A DNA stretch of 64,000 bases, taken from positions 186,001 through 250,000 of the forward strand of contig NZ_JACBGE010000002.1 in assembly GCF_021401345.1 (NCBI RefSeq), given 5' to 3'. The first letter of the stretch is position 1; every line of letters begins with the position of its first letter. This document shows, piece after piece, positions 36,627 to 45,286 of this stretch. Position numbers and translations under genes: made by a program. The notes beneath the pieces are model-generated. The model was given only the letters and a program-made list of their open reading frames with translations. It made no database searches and was not told the origin of the DNA. Source of the stretch: Hydrogenophaga sp. NFH-34 (GTDB lineage Bacteria; Pseudomonadota; Gammaproteobacteria; Burkholderiales; Burkholderiaceae_C).

Positions 36627-37520
36627 GTGAACGCCTTTTCCTCTCCGCCTCCAACCGTCGCCGTGCTGGGCATCGGCATGATGGGTTTTCCCATGGCCCG
36701 CCGCCTGTGCGAAGCCGGGCTCACCGTACACGCCTGGAACCGCTCGCGCGACAAGACCGAACGGCTGCAACCGTTCGGCGCCCATGTGCACGACACCCCG
36801 GCCCAGGCAGTCGCGCAGGCCGACATCGTGATCACCCTGCTGCAGGACGGCCTCGCGGTCGAAGACGTGCTCTTCCACCAAAGCGCCGCCCACGGCCTGC
36901 GCCCCGGCTCGCTGGTGGTGGACATGTCGTCCATCCAGCCCCGCCAGGCGCGCGACCACGCCGCCCGGCTGGCCGCGCTGCAAGTGCGCCACCTGGACGC
37001 CCCGGTCTCCGGGGGCACGGTCGGTGCGGAGGCCGGCACGCTGGCCATCATGGCCGGGGGCCGCGCCGCCGACTTCGAGCGGGCGCAGCCCGTGCTGGCC
37101 CTGCTGGGGCGCGCCACCCACGTCGGCCCCACCGGCGCCGGGCAACTGGCCAAGCTGGCCAACCAGATGATTGTGGGCATCACCATCGGCGCCGTGGCCG
37201 AGGCCCTGCTGCTGTGTGAAAAAGGCGGCGCCGACATGGGCAAGGTGCGCCAGGCCATCGCCGGAGGCTTCGCCGACAGCCGCATCCTGCAGGTGCATGG
37301 GCAGCGCATGGTCGAACGCGACTTCGACAAGCGCGCGGCCATCGCCGTGCAGCTCAAGGACATGCGCAACGCCCTGAGCACGGCGCAGGAAATCGGCTTC
37401 GATGCGCCCATCACCGCCCTGTTCGAGCAGCTTTTTGCCGACGCGGTCGACCACGGCCTGGCCGAACTGGACCATTCGGGCCTGTTTGTCGAACTCGCCA
37501 GCCGCAACGGCCTGTGCTGA
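36627..37520 (+). CDS. Beta-hydroxyacid dehydrogenase (3-hydroxyisobutyrate / tartronate semialdehyde type)
   Basis: A 297-residue NAD(P)-dependent oxidoreductase. The Rossmann motif VAVLGIGMMGFPMARRL, the substrate loop DAPVSGGTVGAEAGTL and the catalytic Lys in GQLAKLANQMIVG (near residue 175) are canonical. Members oxidise 3-hydroxyisobutyrate or reduce tartronate semialdehyde; the exact substrate cannot be read. The GTG start follows a TACAAT -10-like box (36590). Its position behind the FCD-type GntR suggests control by it. Confidence 0.88.
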   Translation: MNAFSSPPPTVAVLGIGMMGFPMARRLCEAGLTVHAWNRSRDKTERLQPFGAHVHDTPAQAVAQADIVITLLQDGLAVEDVLFHQSAAHGLRPGSLVVDMSSIQPRQARDHAARLAALQVRHLDAPVSGGTVGAEAGTLAIMAGGRAADFERAQPVLALLGRATHVGPTGAGQLAKLANQMIVGITIGAVAEALLLCEKGGADMGKVRQAIAGGFADSRILQVHGQRMVERDFDKRAAIAVQLKDMRNALSTAQEIGFDAPITALFEQLFADAVDHGLAELDHSGLFVELASRNGLC

Positions 37521-37645
37521 GCCGCGCAGGGCAGCCGCTCTGAGCGCATAAGCCGGGCTTTGACCCGGCTTTTCTTCGCCTTGCTGCCCCACCAAGCCGC
37601 CAGAATCGGCTGGAGCCGGGGCTGTACCCGCACGGAGATACCCGA

Positions 37646-38458
37646 TTGAATCCGTCCACCCTCATCGGCATGATCGCCAGCGTGGTGCTCATGGCGGTGA
37701 TCCTGCTGTTTGCGGTCGATGACCCGCTGCGTTTCATTGATGCGCCCAGCATCGCCATCGTGCTCGGTGGCACGCTCGCAGCCACCTTCCTGAGCTATCC
37801 GCTGCGCGAGGTGTTGCGCGTGTTCCAGCTCGTGGGCAAGGTCATCCGCCAGGAACGCATCGACACCAAACTGCACATCGAAGAGCTGGTGGTGATCTCG
37901 CGCCTGTGGATGCAGGGCGACCTTCAGGCCGTCGAACGCGCCCTGGCACAAATCCAGAACCCCTTCCTGCGCACCGGCGTGCAGCTCGTCATCGACCATA
38001 CGCCCGAAGACGAAATCATCGACCTGCTGCAATGGCGCATCGCCCACATGCGTTCGCGCGAAGCCGCCGAGGCCCAGATCTTCCGCCTCATGGCCACCTA
38101 CGCGCCAGCCTTCGGCATGCTCGGCACCCTGCTCGGCCTCATCAACCTGATGGAGCTGATCGGCGCGGGCGACATGAAGGCCATCGGCCAGCAACTGGCG
38201 ATCGCCCTCATCACCACCTTCTACGGCATCCTGCTGGCCAACCTGGTGTTCAAGCCGATTGCGGTCAAGCTCGAACGCCGCACCGAGCAGCGCCTGGTGC
38301 TGATGAACATGGTGCTCGAAGGCATCTCGCTCATGCACGCCGGCCGCAGCCCTGCGCTGATGCGCGAAACCCTCAAGGCCTTCGTGGCGCAGTACGACGA
38401 CGAAATCTACGACGGCAAGCCCGAACGGCCGGCCAAGCCTTCGCATGGCCATCGCTGA
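37646..38458 (+). CDS. motA: MotA/PomA-like stator subunit
   Basis: A 270-residue proton or sodium channel subunit of the flagellar stator type, with a TTG start behind GGAGA. Membrane segments are at about 5-24, 33-50, 145-168 and 180-200; the MotA signature APAFGMLGTLLGLINLMELIG and the cytoplasmic loop with REAAEAQIFRLM are present. It overlaps its MotB partner by 14 bases. No flagellar genes surround the pair, so it is either a second stator set or drives another process. Confidence 0.88.
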   Translation: MNPSTLIGMIASVVLMAVILLFAVDDPLRFIDAPSIAIVLGGTLAATFLSYPLREVLRVFQLVGKVIRQERIDTKLHIEELVVISRLWMQGDLQAVERALAQIQNPFLRTGVQLVIDHTPEDEIIDLLQWRIAHMRSREAAEAQIFRLMATYAPAFGMLGTLLGLINLMELIGAGDMKAIGQQLAIALITTFYGILLANLVFKPIAVKLERRTEQRLVLMNMVLEGISLMHAGRSPALMRETLKAFVAQYDDEIYDGKPERPAKPSHGHR

Positions 38459-39305
38459 AACATCGCCGCCTGCTGCACCGGCACCGCGCCGCCCGACACC
38501 GGCGCGCGTCTCCACCCAGTCGGGCCGGTACCGCCGCTGGCACATGGAGGAGCGCCATGAAACCGAAGAAGAGGGCTGGCTGCTCACCTACCTGGATGTC
38601 ATCACGCTGATGCTGGTGGTGATGGTCGTCATGCTGGCTTTTTCCGGACCACCCCAGTCCCACCTGCCCTCCACCGAGAGTCCCGACACCGTCACCGCAG
38701 CCACGACCGCCTCGCCGACCTCCACGCCCAGTAGCGCTGCGAACGAAGCCAGCACCAGCAACCCGCTGAACGCCGCCACCACGGCGGGCACAGGCACACC
38801 CAGCATCGTGCCACCACTGCCCCTGCCCGTGCCTCAGAGCGGGCCCACCGCTCCCGCCGCACCGCCGCCGCCGTCCCCGCTGGACCAACTCGGACGCGAC
38901 GTGGAGGTGCTGCGCTCGGAACAGGGCGTGCGCCTGCGCATCAACAGCGAGCTGCTGTTCCCGTCAGGCACGGCAAGTCTCGGCGAAAGCGGGCGTCAGG
39001 CGCTGAGCCAGATCCTGCCCGCCCTCAAAGCCGAGCCCCTGATGCGCCTGACGGTAGAAGGCCACACGGACAGCACCCCGATCCACACCGAGCGCTTTCC
39101 GTCCAACTGGGAGCTGTCGGCCAGCCGGGCTGCCGCCGTGGCCCGATACCTCATCGACCAAGGCATCGCCCCCCAACACATCGAAGCGACCGGCTACGCC
39201 GACACCCGCCCGATCGCAGCCAAGGAAAACCCGGTCGACCGCGCCCGCAACCGCCGTGTGGAACTGGTGCTCGAAACCCCGAAGCCCGCGACTCCGTCAC
39301 GTTGA
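38445..39305 (+). CDS. motB: MotB/OmpA-like stator subunit
   Basis: A 286-residue partner of the upstream MotA. One membrane helix (GWLLTYLDVITLMLVVMVVM, residues ~44-63) carries the ion-binding Asp. A long Ser/Thr/Pro-rich linker (~70-145) leads to an OmpA-type peptidoglycan-binding domain with EGHTDSTPIHTERFPSNWEL and RARNRRVELVLE. The linker is longer than in E. coli MotB. It anchors the stator to the cell wall. tRNA-Ala follows 42 bases later. Confidence 0.88.
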   Translation: MAIAETSPPAAPAPRRPTPARVSTQSGRYRRWHMEERHETEEEGWLLTYLDVITLMLVVMVVMLAFSGPPQSHLPSTESPDTVTAATTASPTSTPSSAANEASTSNPLNAATTAGTGTPSIVPPLPLPVPQSGPTAPAAPPPPSPLDQLGRDVEVLRSEQGVRLRINSELLFPSGTASLGESGRQALSQILPALKAEPLMRLTVEGHTDSTPIHTERFPSNWELSASRAAAVARYLIDQGIAPQHIEATGYADTRPIAAKENPVDRARNRRVELVLETPKPATPSR

Positions 39306-39347
39306 AGCACCCCGAAGGCGCCCACCTTTGATAAGATCCAGCGTTGT

Positions 39348-39423
<76 letters not shown>

Positions 39424-39463
39424 TGTGAATTTCCAGGGAAGTCCCAAGACGCCCCACCAAACT

Positions 39464-39501
39464 CAAAAAGCCCTTAGGAATCAACGCCTTGGGGCTTTTT
39501 T
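39464..39501 (+). terminator. Intrinsic terminator after tRNA-Ala
   Basis: Complementary arms AAAAGCCC and GGGCTTTT with a run of six T. It lies about 40 bases behind the tRNA. Confidence 0.75.
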
Positions 39502-39569
39502 CTTGCCCGGAAAGCCGGGGGTGCCCACCTTCGCCTCACACGACCGACCGCTCGGCCAGGCCCCGGCAC

Positions 39570-39752
39570 TCATCGTCCTGCACAGTGCCGGCGCCTACCA
39601 AGGAATTGCGGCATGCGAGGCCAGTTCGGGGCCGTGCATCCAGGCCAGGAAGGGCCCGCTGAGGTCGCCCCGAGGGCCATGATGGAGTGGTACACCACTT
39701 GCTGCGGAGGGTCCAGCCGGTCCACGTCCGGCAAGGCAAAGCGCGACTTCAT
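39570..39752 (-). pseudogene. Fossil of a carboxymuconolactone decarboxylase-like gene
   Basis: The frame from ATG at 39752 reads RFALPDVDRLDPPQQVVYHS and then shifts by one base, after which the other frame gives GPFLAWMHGPELASHAAIPW before a stop. Both pieces match the N-terminal part of the carboxymuconolactone decarboxylase family, which often accompanies aromatic degradation genes. The remainder is missing. It begins three bases after the stop of the Bug receptor gene, so it was once the last gene of the catabolic operon. Apart from this fossil and the tRNA terminator, I see nothing in 39424-39755. Confidence 0.65.
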
Positions 39753-39755
39753 GCT

Positions 39756-40769
39756 TCAGGTGGTGGTGGCGGTGAAGTTGAAGGACTTCACGATAGGTCG
39801 CCATTTTTCAATGTCCGCCTTGAGCCGGGCACCCAGATCGGCAGAACTGGTCCAGCGCAGTTCCAGGCCACGCTCCTCCATGGCCTTGACCAGCGCCGGG
39901 TTGCCCAGCGCCGACTTGAGCGCTGCGTTCAGGGCGTCGACCCTGGCCGCTGGGGTGTTGACCGGGAGGAAGAAGCCGAACCAGTCGTCGAGCACGACCT
40001 CTTTGAATCCCTGTTCCACAAAGGTGGCCACCGTGGGGGCAAAGCGGCTGCGTTTCTCGCCCGTGGTGGCCAGCAGGCGGCACTTGCCGCCGGCCACGAA
40101 CGGAAGAAAGTCGCCCAGGGGGGCGCACACGGCGGCGATCTGGCCACCGACCATGTCCTGAATCGCAGGCAGAGTGCCACGGAAGGGCACATGGGTGAGC
40201 TCAGCGCCGGCCGAGCGGGCCGCCATGCCGCCCGCGAAGTGGGGCGTGGAGCCGGCAGCGGGCGAGCCGAAGTTGGCCGCACCCGGGTTCTGCTTGCACC
40301 ATTTGAAGAAGTCGGCCATGGTGGTCACGCTGGCGGGCACCTGGGGACCGACCGCGAACGCCAGATCGAACACCCCGCCCATGGACACGGGGACGAAGTC
40401 CGCCACCGGGTCATAGGGGAGCTTGGCGTAGGTGTGCGGAAAGATGCCCATCATGGGCATGGGGGTCATCAGAATGGTGTTGCCGTCTGGCGCAGCGGCC
40501 TTCACCGTCGACACCGCGATCTGGCTGGCCGCCCCCACCTTGTTCTCGACCAAGACAGTGCGCGCATAGCCCGGTGAGATGGCCTCGGCCACGCGGCGCG
40601 CAAACAGGTCGACCAGGGTGCCGGGCGGTGGCCCGACGACGATCCGAGCCAGCTCGGACGGCGCTGCGGCACCTTGCGCTCGCGCCCAGGGCAGGCCGCT
40701 GGCCGAGGCAAGTGTGGCCGCCGCCAGTTGCAGGCAGCGGCGACGGGAAGGGATATGGGACGGTGTCAT
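39756..40769 (-). CDS. Bug-type solute receptor (TctC family)
   Basis: A 337-residue periplasmic receptor of the Bordetella uptake gene family, very abundant in Burkholderiales; members bind carboxylates for tripartite tricarboxylate transporters. A signal peptide of Tat-like form (SRRRCLQLAAATLASASGLPWARAQ) is followed by the family pattern IVVGPPPGTLVDLFAR, VENKVGAASQIAV, PDGNTILMTPMP and DWFGFFLPVNTP. No membrane subunits are encoded nearby. As last intact gene of the operon it probably captures the aromatic or pyridine carboxylate degraded by its neighbours (inference). Confidence 0.9.
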   Translation of the reverse strand: MTPSHIPSRRRCLQLAAATLASASGLPWARAQGAAAPSELARIVVGPPPGTLVDLFARRVAEAISPGYARTVLVENKVGAASQIAVSTVKAAAPDGNTILMTPMPMMGIFPHTYAKLPYDPVADFVPVSMGGVFDLAFAVGPQVPASVTTMADFFKWCKQNPGAANFGSPAAGSTPHFAGGMAARSAGAELTHVPFRGTLPAIQDMVGGQIAAVCAPLGDFLPFVAGGKCRLLATTGEKRSRFAPTVATFVEQGFKEVVLDDWFGFFLPVNTPAARVDALNAALKSALGNPALVKAMEERGLELRWTSSADLGARLKADIEKWRPIVKSFNFTATTT

Positions 40770-40786
40770 GGTGGTCTCCGTTGGTG

Positions 40787-41584
40787 TTATGGGGAAGCAG
40801 GGGAATCCATCGATTGCACGAGAAAGGCGCCCACGGTTTCCGCGAACGCCAGAGGCAGTTGCACGTTGCCGATGTGACCGGCCCCGGGCAGCGTGGTCAG
40901 GGTGACATGGGGCAGCCGGTCGGACATCAGCCGGGCCAGTGCGGGCGGAGCGGCCGCGTCGAGCTCCCCAGCCACCACCAGGGTGGGCGCGGTGATGCGG
41001 TGCAACTGGTCGAGGTGGTCCAGCCGCTGGATCGCGCCGATGGCCGCGGCGTAGCCGTCGAAAGGGGTGGACGCAATCTGCTCCGCGACCCATTGCAGCG
41101 TCATGGGTGCCGACGCCGCAAAGTCGGGTGGGAACCAGCGGCCCAGGATGCCCGGAACCTGCGCAGCCATGCCTTCGTCGGCCGCCTGTTGCAGCCGGGA
41201 GCTCCACAGGTCGCGGATGGTGGGCTCGGTACGGGCGCTGGTGTGCGCCAGCACCAGGGCCTGGGTGCGCTCGGGCCAGGCGAGCGCAAAGGCCTGCGCC
41301 ACCATGCCGCCCAACGACAGCCCGACCAGGGCCGCGCGGCCCACCCCCAGGGCGTCGAGGACATGCCGGACCTCAGCGGCGTATTGGCTCAGGGTGGTGA
41401 CGTCGGGCAGCACCGGGCTGCGCCCATGTCCGGGCAGGTCGACGCAGACCACCTGGAACCGGGTGGTCCACGCGGGCAACTGCGGAAGCCAGAGAGCACT
41501 GTGGGTGGCCAACGGATGCAGCAGCACAACCACGGGCGCGCCGTCCGGCCCATGCACGCTGTGAAAAAGGCGGGGAGCGCTCAT
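40787..41584 (-). CDS. Alpha/beta hydrolase (enol-lactonase-like)
   Basis: A 265-residue hydrolase of the 3-oxoadipate enol-lactonase/meta-cleavage product hydrolase group. Nucleophile elbow VGLSLGGMVAQ (Ser near residue 95), oxyanion segment LLHPLATHSALW, acid in VVAGELDAAAPP and His in GAGHIGNVQ are visible. Its ATG overlaps the stop of the dioxygenase beta gene by one base. In this operon it would act on the ring-opened product. Confidence 0.85.
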   Translation of the reverse strand: MSAPRLFHSVHGPDGAPVVVLLHPLATHSALWLPQLPAWTTRFQVVCVDLPGHGRSPVLPDVTTLSQYAAEVRHVLDALGVGRAALVGLSLGGMVAQAFALAWPERTQALVLAHTSARTEPTIRDLWSSRLQQAADEGMAAQVPGILGRWFPPDFAASAPMTLQWVAEQIASTPFDGYAAAIGAIQRLDHLDQLHRITAPTLVVAGELDAAAPPALARLMSDRLPHVTLTTLPGAGHIGNVQLPLAFAETVGAFLVQSMDSPASP

Positions 41585-42414
41585 CACACGCCCCCGGTGC
41601 GCCAGCGGCCGAGACCGATGCCGGTGTACCAGGCCGGCACGGCCTTGTAGTACAGGGTGTCGAAGGCGCCGCCGTCGGCCACGCCATGGGCCACCAGCCA
41701 GGTGCGCACTTCCTCGGCGCCGTTGCCGGCCTCGTGCACGCGGTGGGTCGCGTGGTCCAGCAGGCGGGCGTCGTCGCCCGCGGCCAGCAGGCGCAGGAAC
41801 TCGCGGTCGAAGGCTTCGTTCACCAGGCCCATGCGGGGGGTGGCGATGTCGTGGCTCAGGCCGCCGGTGGCCAGCACGGACACCCGTTCGCAGCCGCCGT
41901 AGCTGCGCAGCGCCTGGCCCAGCAGGCGGCCCCACTGCAGCGCGCGCTTCATGGGCGGCAGCGGGGGCTGCACGCAGTTGATCAGCACCGGCACCACCAC
42001 CACTTCGCGGGCGATGCCCGCCAGGTGCAGCGGCGCGAGCGTGCCGTGGTCGAGGGTCAGCGCCATCGAGAAGGCTGGGTCGAAGCCGCCTTCGAGCGCG
42101 CTGGTGATGAGGTGCCCGCCCAGTTGCACGTCGCCGCGCAGTTCGTGCTGGTCAATCTTGAGCCAGTGCTCCACCGGCGACTTCCAGGATGCCGCGGCGC
42201 CGATGCAGACCGCCGGCAGGTTGTCCAGGAAGAAGTTGTGCACATGGTCGTCCGAGACCACGACCACGGCGTCCGGACGGGCCTGCCGGATCTCTTCGCC
42301 CACCTGCCGGAAGCCGGCAAAGATGCGCTCGCGATCTTCGTCCGGTATGGCACCAGGGAAGTTGATCATCACCGGCGTGTGGCTGGTGGCGTGTACCGAA
42401 ACGATCTCAGCCAT
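41584..42414 (-). CDS. ligB: LigB-type extradiol dioxygenase, catalytic subunit
   Basis: A 276-residue class III extradiol dioxygenase subunit. Iron ligands are recognisable: the His of HATSHTPVMIN near residue 12, the DDHVHNFF segment (His near 60), and a later Glu; GGLSHDIATP near residue 205 is also typical. It cleaves a catechol-like ring, such as protocatechuate, gallate or a dihydroxypyridine. The gene overlaps the alpha subunit gene by eight bases. The two-gene alpha-beta arrangement resembles protocatechuate 4,5-dioxygenase (LigAB); the true substrate is open. Confidence 0.88.
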   Translation of the reverse strand: MAEIVSVHATSHTPVMINFPGAIPDEDRERIFAGFRQVGEEIRQARPDAVVVVSDDHVHNFFLDNLPAVCIGAAASWKSPVEHWLKIDQHELRGDVQLGGHLITSALEGGFDPAFSMALTLDHGTLAPLHLAGIAREVVVVPVLINCVQPPLPPMKRALQWGRLLGQALRSYGGCERVSVLATGGLSHDIATPRMGLVNEAFDREFLRLLAAGDDARLLDHATHRVHEAGNGAEEVRTWLVAHGVADGGAFDTLYYKAVPAWYTGIGLGRWRTGGV

Positions 42415-42727
42415 GGGAGGCCTCCCCAGTCGAATCGTGGACCACCGCGCGCAGCGAGTCCAAGAACGCGGCCTCGGAAATCCGCAAGCCCAGACAGTGC
42501 GCGCGCAGCAGCAAGGGGTTGACGCCGGCGAGGTACATGGCACCGATGTCGTTGTCGCGGATCGCGGCCTTCATGGCGGCGGCCAGCGGCACCTCGGCCA
42601 TGTAGGTGTCGGGGTCGACCTTGTAGCGTTGCAGGTGGCTGTCGACGTGGTGGATGTCGTAGAGCACGCGGTTCATCCAGTAGGCTTCGGCCGTCGGCAT
42701 GATCTGGCGCCAGTTGCTCTGCGTCAT
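42407..42727 (-). CDS. ligA: LigA-type extradiol dioxygenase, small subunit
   Basis: A 106-residue all-alpha subunit. The segment DIGAMYLAGVNPLLLRAHCL lies in the normal C-terminal half of LigA-like subunits, which close the active site of LigB. It overlaps the upstream hydrolase by ATGA and the downstream LigB gene by eight bases, so the three are translationally coupled. Confidence 0.85.
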   Translation of the reverse strand: MTQSNWRQIMPTAEAYWMNRVLYDIHHVDSHLQRYKVDPDTYMAEVPLAAAMKAAIRDNDIGAMYLAGVNPLLLRAHCLGLRISEAAFLDSLRAVVHDSTGEASHG

Positions 42728-43881
42728 GCGCTGCCCTTCTGGCGCAGTTGCCGCTCCAGCCAGTCCACGATGGTGGGCAGCGTCATCGGCGTCAGGCCCA
42801 TATGACCCCCGGGGAACATGCGAACCGACTTGGGCCAGCCGTGGTCGAGCAGCAGGTGGATGTCGGCCACCGGGCACTGCTTGTCCTCCTTGCCGTTGAC
42901 CAGCAGCAGCGGTGCGCAGGGCCGGTCCAGCAGGCCCTGATCGAGCAGCGAGAGCCGCCCGAAGCCGGCGACGTATTCGTCGTCGTTGGTGGCGCCCAGC
43001 ATGCGGCTGCGGGTTTCGACCAGTTCCATCAGGTAGCTGTCCGGGTAGCGCGAGGCCTGCACCCACTCAGGCTGAAACATGTGGTGCACACCGCCACCCC
43101 AGTTGACCGCGCCGGCCAGGGCATCCGGCAGCAGGTGCGCGAGTTTGGTGGCCCAGTAGCCGCCGAAAGAGCGGCCGAAAACAGCGGGCCTGGCGCCGTC
43201 CAGATCGGGCTGCGCAGCGATCCATTGCAGCGCGGTGATGAACTGGCGCTCGGCGTCCGGCACGCCTTTGACGGGCGACTCTCCGGTGCCGGCGTTGTCC
43301 ATCGCCACGGTGGCCACGCCCCGCGCCAGCAAGGCATCGCACGCGGCGGTCATCTGCTCCTTGCAGGCGTCGACACCACCCCACATCAGCACCACGGGCG
43401 GGCGCGTCACGCCCACCGGTTTGCGCACCAGCACCACCACCTGCGACCCCTCACCGGCGTGACCGGCAAAGGGGATCTCGACGCGCTCGATGGGTTCGCG
43501 CCAGTGGCGGCTAACGGCCAGGTAGGTCTCGCGCTCGGCGACCGCGCAGCGCTCCTTCGCGGGGTGATTGGGGCAAGGAAACCGCCCCATGAAGAAAAGC
43601 CCGCTGGCTTTCTGGTACAGGGCCGCAGCCCGGCCGGCGTCGCCGGCCTGTTCGGCCTGGGCGGCCTCGCTGCGCACGCGCTCGCCCAGACCGAACCAAT
43701 AGCCACCCCAGGTGGCGCCGTCCAGACCGGGCACGCCGTCGATGAAGGCGGGGCCGTCGTCCAGGTCGATGGCGTTCATCGGATGAAAGCGGGAGGCCAA
43801 CCGCTGGTGCATCCACCGTTTGGACTCGTCGAGGGTCTTGGGGCGGTCGGCAACATCAGCGACCGGTACAGCGTGGCTCAA
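42724..43881 (-). CDS. Alpha/beta hydrolase of the FrsA / pseudooxynicotine hydrolase group
   Basis: A 385-residue hydrolase with an N-terminal helical cap (about 150 residues) and a catalytic core with LMWGGVDACKEQMTAACDAL, AMDNAGTGESPV, FGRSFGGYWATKLA (Ser near 250) and FPGGHMGLTP. This layout matches the 2,6-dihydroxypseudooxynicotine hydrolase-like family, which cleaves C-C bonds in pyridine metabolites. A TTG start at 43881 with AGGAG eight bases upstream is preferred; no ATG lies at the right place. It is the first gene of the catabolic operon, diverging from the FAD monooxygenase. Confidence 0.82.
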   Translation of the reverse strand: MSHAVPVADVADRPKTLDESKRWMHQRLASRFHPMNAIDLDDGPAFIDGVPGLDGATWGGYWFGLGERVRSEAAQAEQAGDAGRAAALYQKASGLFFMGRFPCPNHPAKERCAVAERETYLAVSRHWREPIERVEIPFAGHAGEGSQVVVLVRKPVGVTRPPVVLMWGGVDACKEQMTAACDALLARGVATVAMDNAGTGESPVKGVPDAERQFITALQWIAAQPDLDGARPAVFGRSFGGYWATKLAHLLPDALAGAVNWGGGVHHMFQPEWVQASRYPDSYLMELVETRSRMLGATNDDEYVAGFGRLSLLDQGLLDRPCAPLLLVNGKEDKQCPVADIHLLLDHGWPKSVRMFPGGHMGLTPMTLPTIVDWLERQLRQKGSA

Positions 43882-44129
43882 GGCGGGAACTCCTGTGGTG
43901 GGGCAAGGCGGTCTTGCGGGAACTGGCAGGAGGGATCGTAGGAAAAAGAAACCCACGATGTTGTTCTGTCCGTGTAGCGCCATTTGACTGGGCCTGCGAT
44001 GCGTTTTGCCTGGGATGGCGACAGGCCCCTGGTCGCATTGACGGCCCTTGTTCAGCCCACGCCTAATGCCCGCATCGGCTCCCGATCCGGGCAGCCCGGC
44101 CACTTGTCTGCATCCATTTTTCGAACACC

Positions 44130-45260
44130 ATGAACACCTCATCCAAGCGCAGGGCCTTGATCGTTGGCGGCGGCATCGCGGGCATGTCCACCGCCATCAC
44201 ACTGAGAAAGATCGGCATGGCCGTGGACCTGATCGACCTCGACCCGCAGTGGCGGGTGTACGGCGCGGGCATCTCGATCACCGGCCCCACGCTGCGCGCC
44301 TTCGGGGCGCTCGGCATCCTGGATGAGGTGCGGCGCGAAGGCTTCACCGGCGACGGCATCCAGGTCTGCGATGCGCAAGGCGCACCCTCGCACGTGGTGC
44401 CCACGCCCATCGTGGCCGACGATGACGTGCCAGGCTCGGGCGGGATCATGCGCCCGGTCCTGCACCGCATCCTGTCCGAGAAGACCCTGGCCAGCGGCGC
44501 GCAGGTGCGCCTGGGCCTGACGGTGGACCGGCTGGACTCGGACGTCGACGGGATAACGGCCTGCCTGTCCGACGGGACCTCGGGACGGTACGACCTGGCG
44601 GTGGGCGCGGACGGGGTGTTTTCCAAAGTCCGGCACCTGCTGTTTCCAGAGGCACCCGGGCCGGTCTACACCGGCCAGTGTGTCTGGCGCGTGACCGTGC
44701 CGCGCCCGCCTGAGGTGGAGCGCCGCATGTTCTTTCTCGGCGGGCCGCTGAAGGTCGGGCTCACGCCGGTGTCGCGCGACGAGATGTACATGTTCGTGCT
44801 AGAGACGGGGCCAAAGCGCCCCCCCATGCCAGACGATCAGTTGCCGGGCGAACTCCAGCGCCTGCTGGCCGGTTACGGCGGCGTGCTGCGGAACGTTCGC
44901 GAGGGTTTGAATCCGTCGTCCCACGTGGTGCTGAGACCGCTGGAGGGCTTCCTGCTGCCGCGCCCCTGGGAAAGAGGCCGCGCCATCCTCATCGGCGATG
45001 CGGCGCACCCGACCACCCCGCACCTGGCCTCGGGCGCGGGCATGGCGGTGGAGGACGCCCTGGTGCTGGGCGAAGAGCTGGCCCGAAACGGATCGGTCGA
45101 GGCGGCCTTCGAGGGCTTCATGAACCGGCGCTACGAGCGCTGCCGCCTGGTGGTGGAGAACTCGCTGGAGATCGGGCGGCGCGAGCAGTCCCGTGCACCG
45201 ATGCACGAGCAGGCCGAGCTGGTGGAGCGCTCGCTGCGCATCCTCGCAGAGCCCATCTGA
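44130..45260 (+). CDS. FAD-dependent aromatic hydroxylase (group A)
   Basis: A 376-residue flavoprotein monooxygenase. FAD motifs in order: ALIVGGGIAGMSTAITLRKI (GxGxxG, residues ~10-29), the DG motif DLAVGADGVFSKVR near 155, and the GD motif AILIGDAAHPTTPHLASGAG near 290. Such enzymes add a hydroxyl next to an existing one on salicylate, hydroxynicotinate or hydroxypyridine. It diverges from the LigAB operon, which fits supply of its ring-cleavage substrate, and is followed convergently by the AraC regulator. Confidence 0.87.
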   Translation: MNTSSKRRALIVGGGIAGMSTAITLRKIGMAVDLIDLDPQWRVYGAGISITGPTLRAFGALGILDEVRREGFTGDGIQVCDAQGAPSHVVPTPIVADDDVPGSGGIMRPVLHRILSEKTLASGAQVRLGLTVDRLDSDVDGITACLSDGTSGRYDLAVGADGVFSKVRHLLFPEAPGPVYTGQCVWRVTVPRPPEVERRMFFLGGPLKVGLTPVSRDEMYMFVLETGPKRPPMPDDQLPGELQRLLAGYGGVLRNVREGLNPSSHVVLRPLEGFLLPRPWERGRAILIGDAAHPTTPHLASGAGMAVEDALVLGEELARNGSVEAAFEGFMNRRYERCRLVVENSLEIGRREQSRAPMHEQAELVERSLRILAEPI

Positions 45261-45286
45261 GGCCTGCGAGCCGGGACCGCCACCGC

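Noticed and set aside
37646-39305. MotA/MotB pair as a Zorya defence system
   Set aside because: Zorya needs a long ZorA tail and ZorC/D/E genes; the MotA is normal in length and no such partners are nearby.
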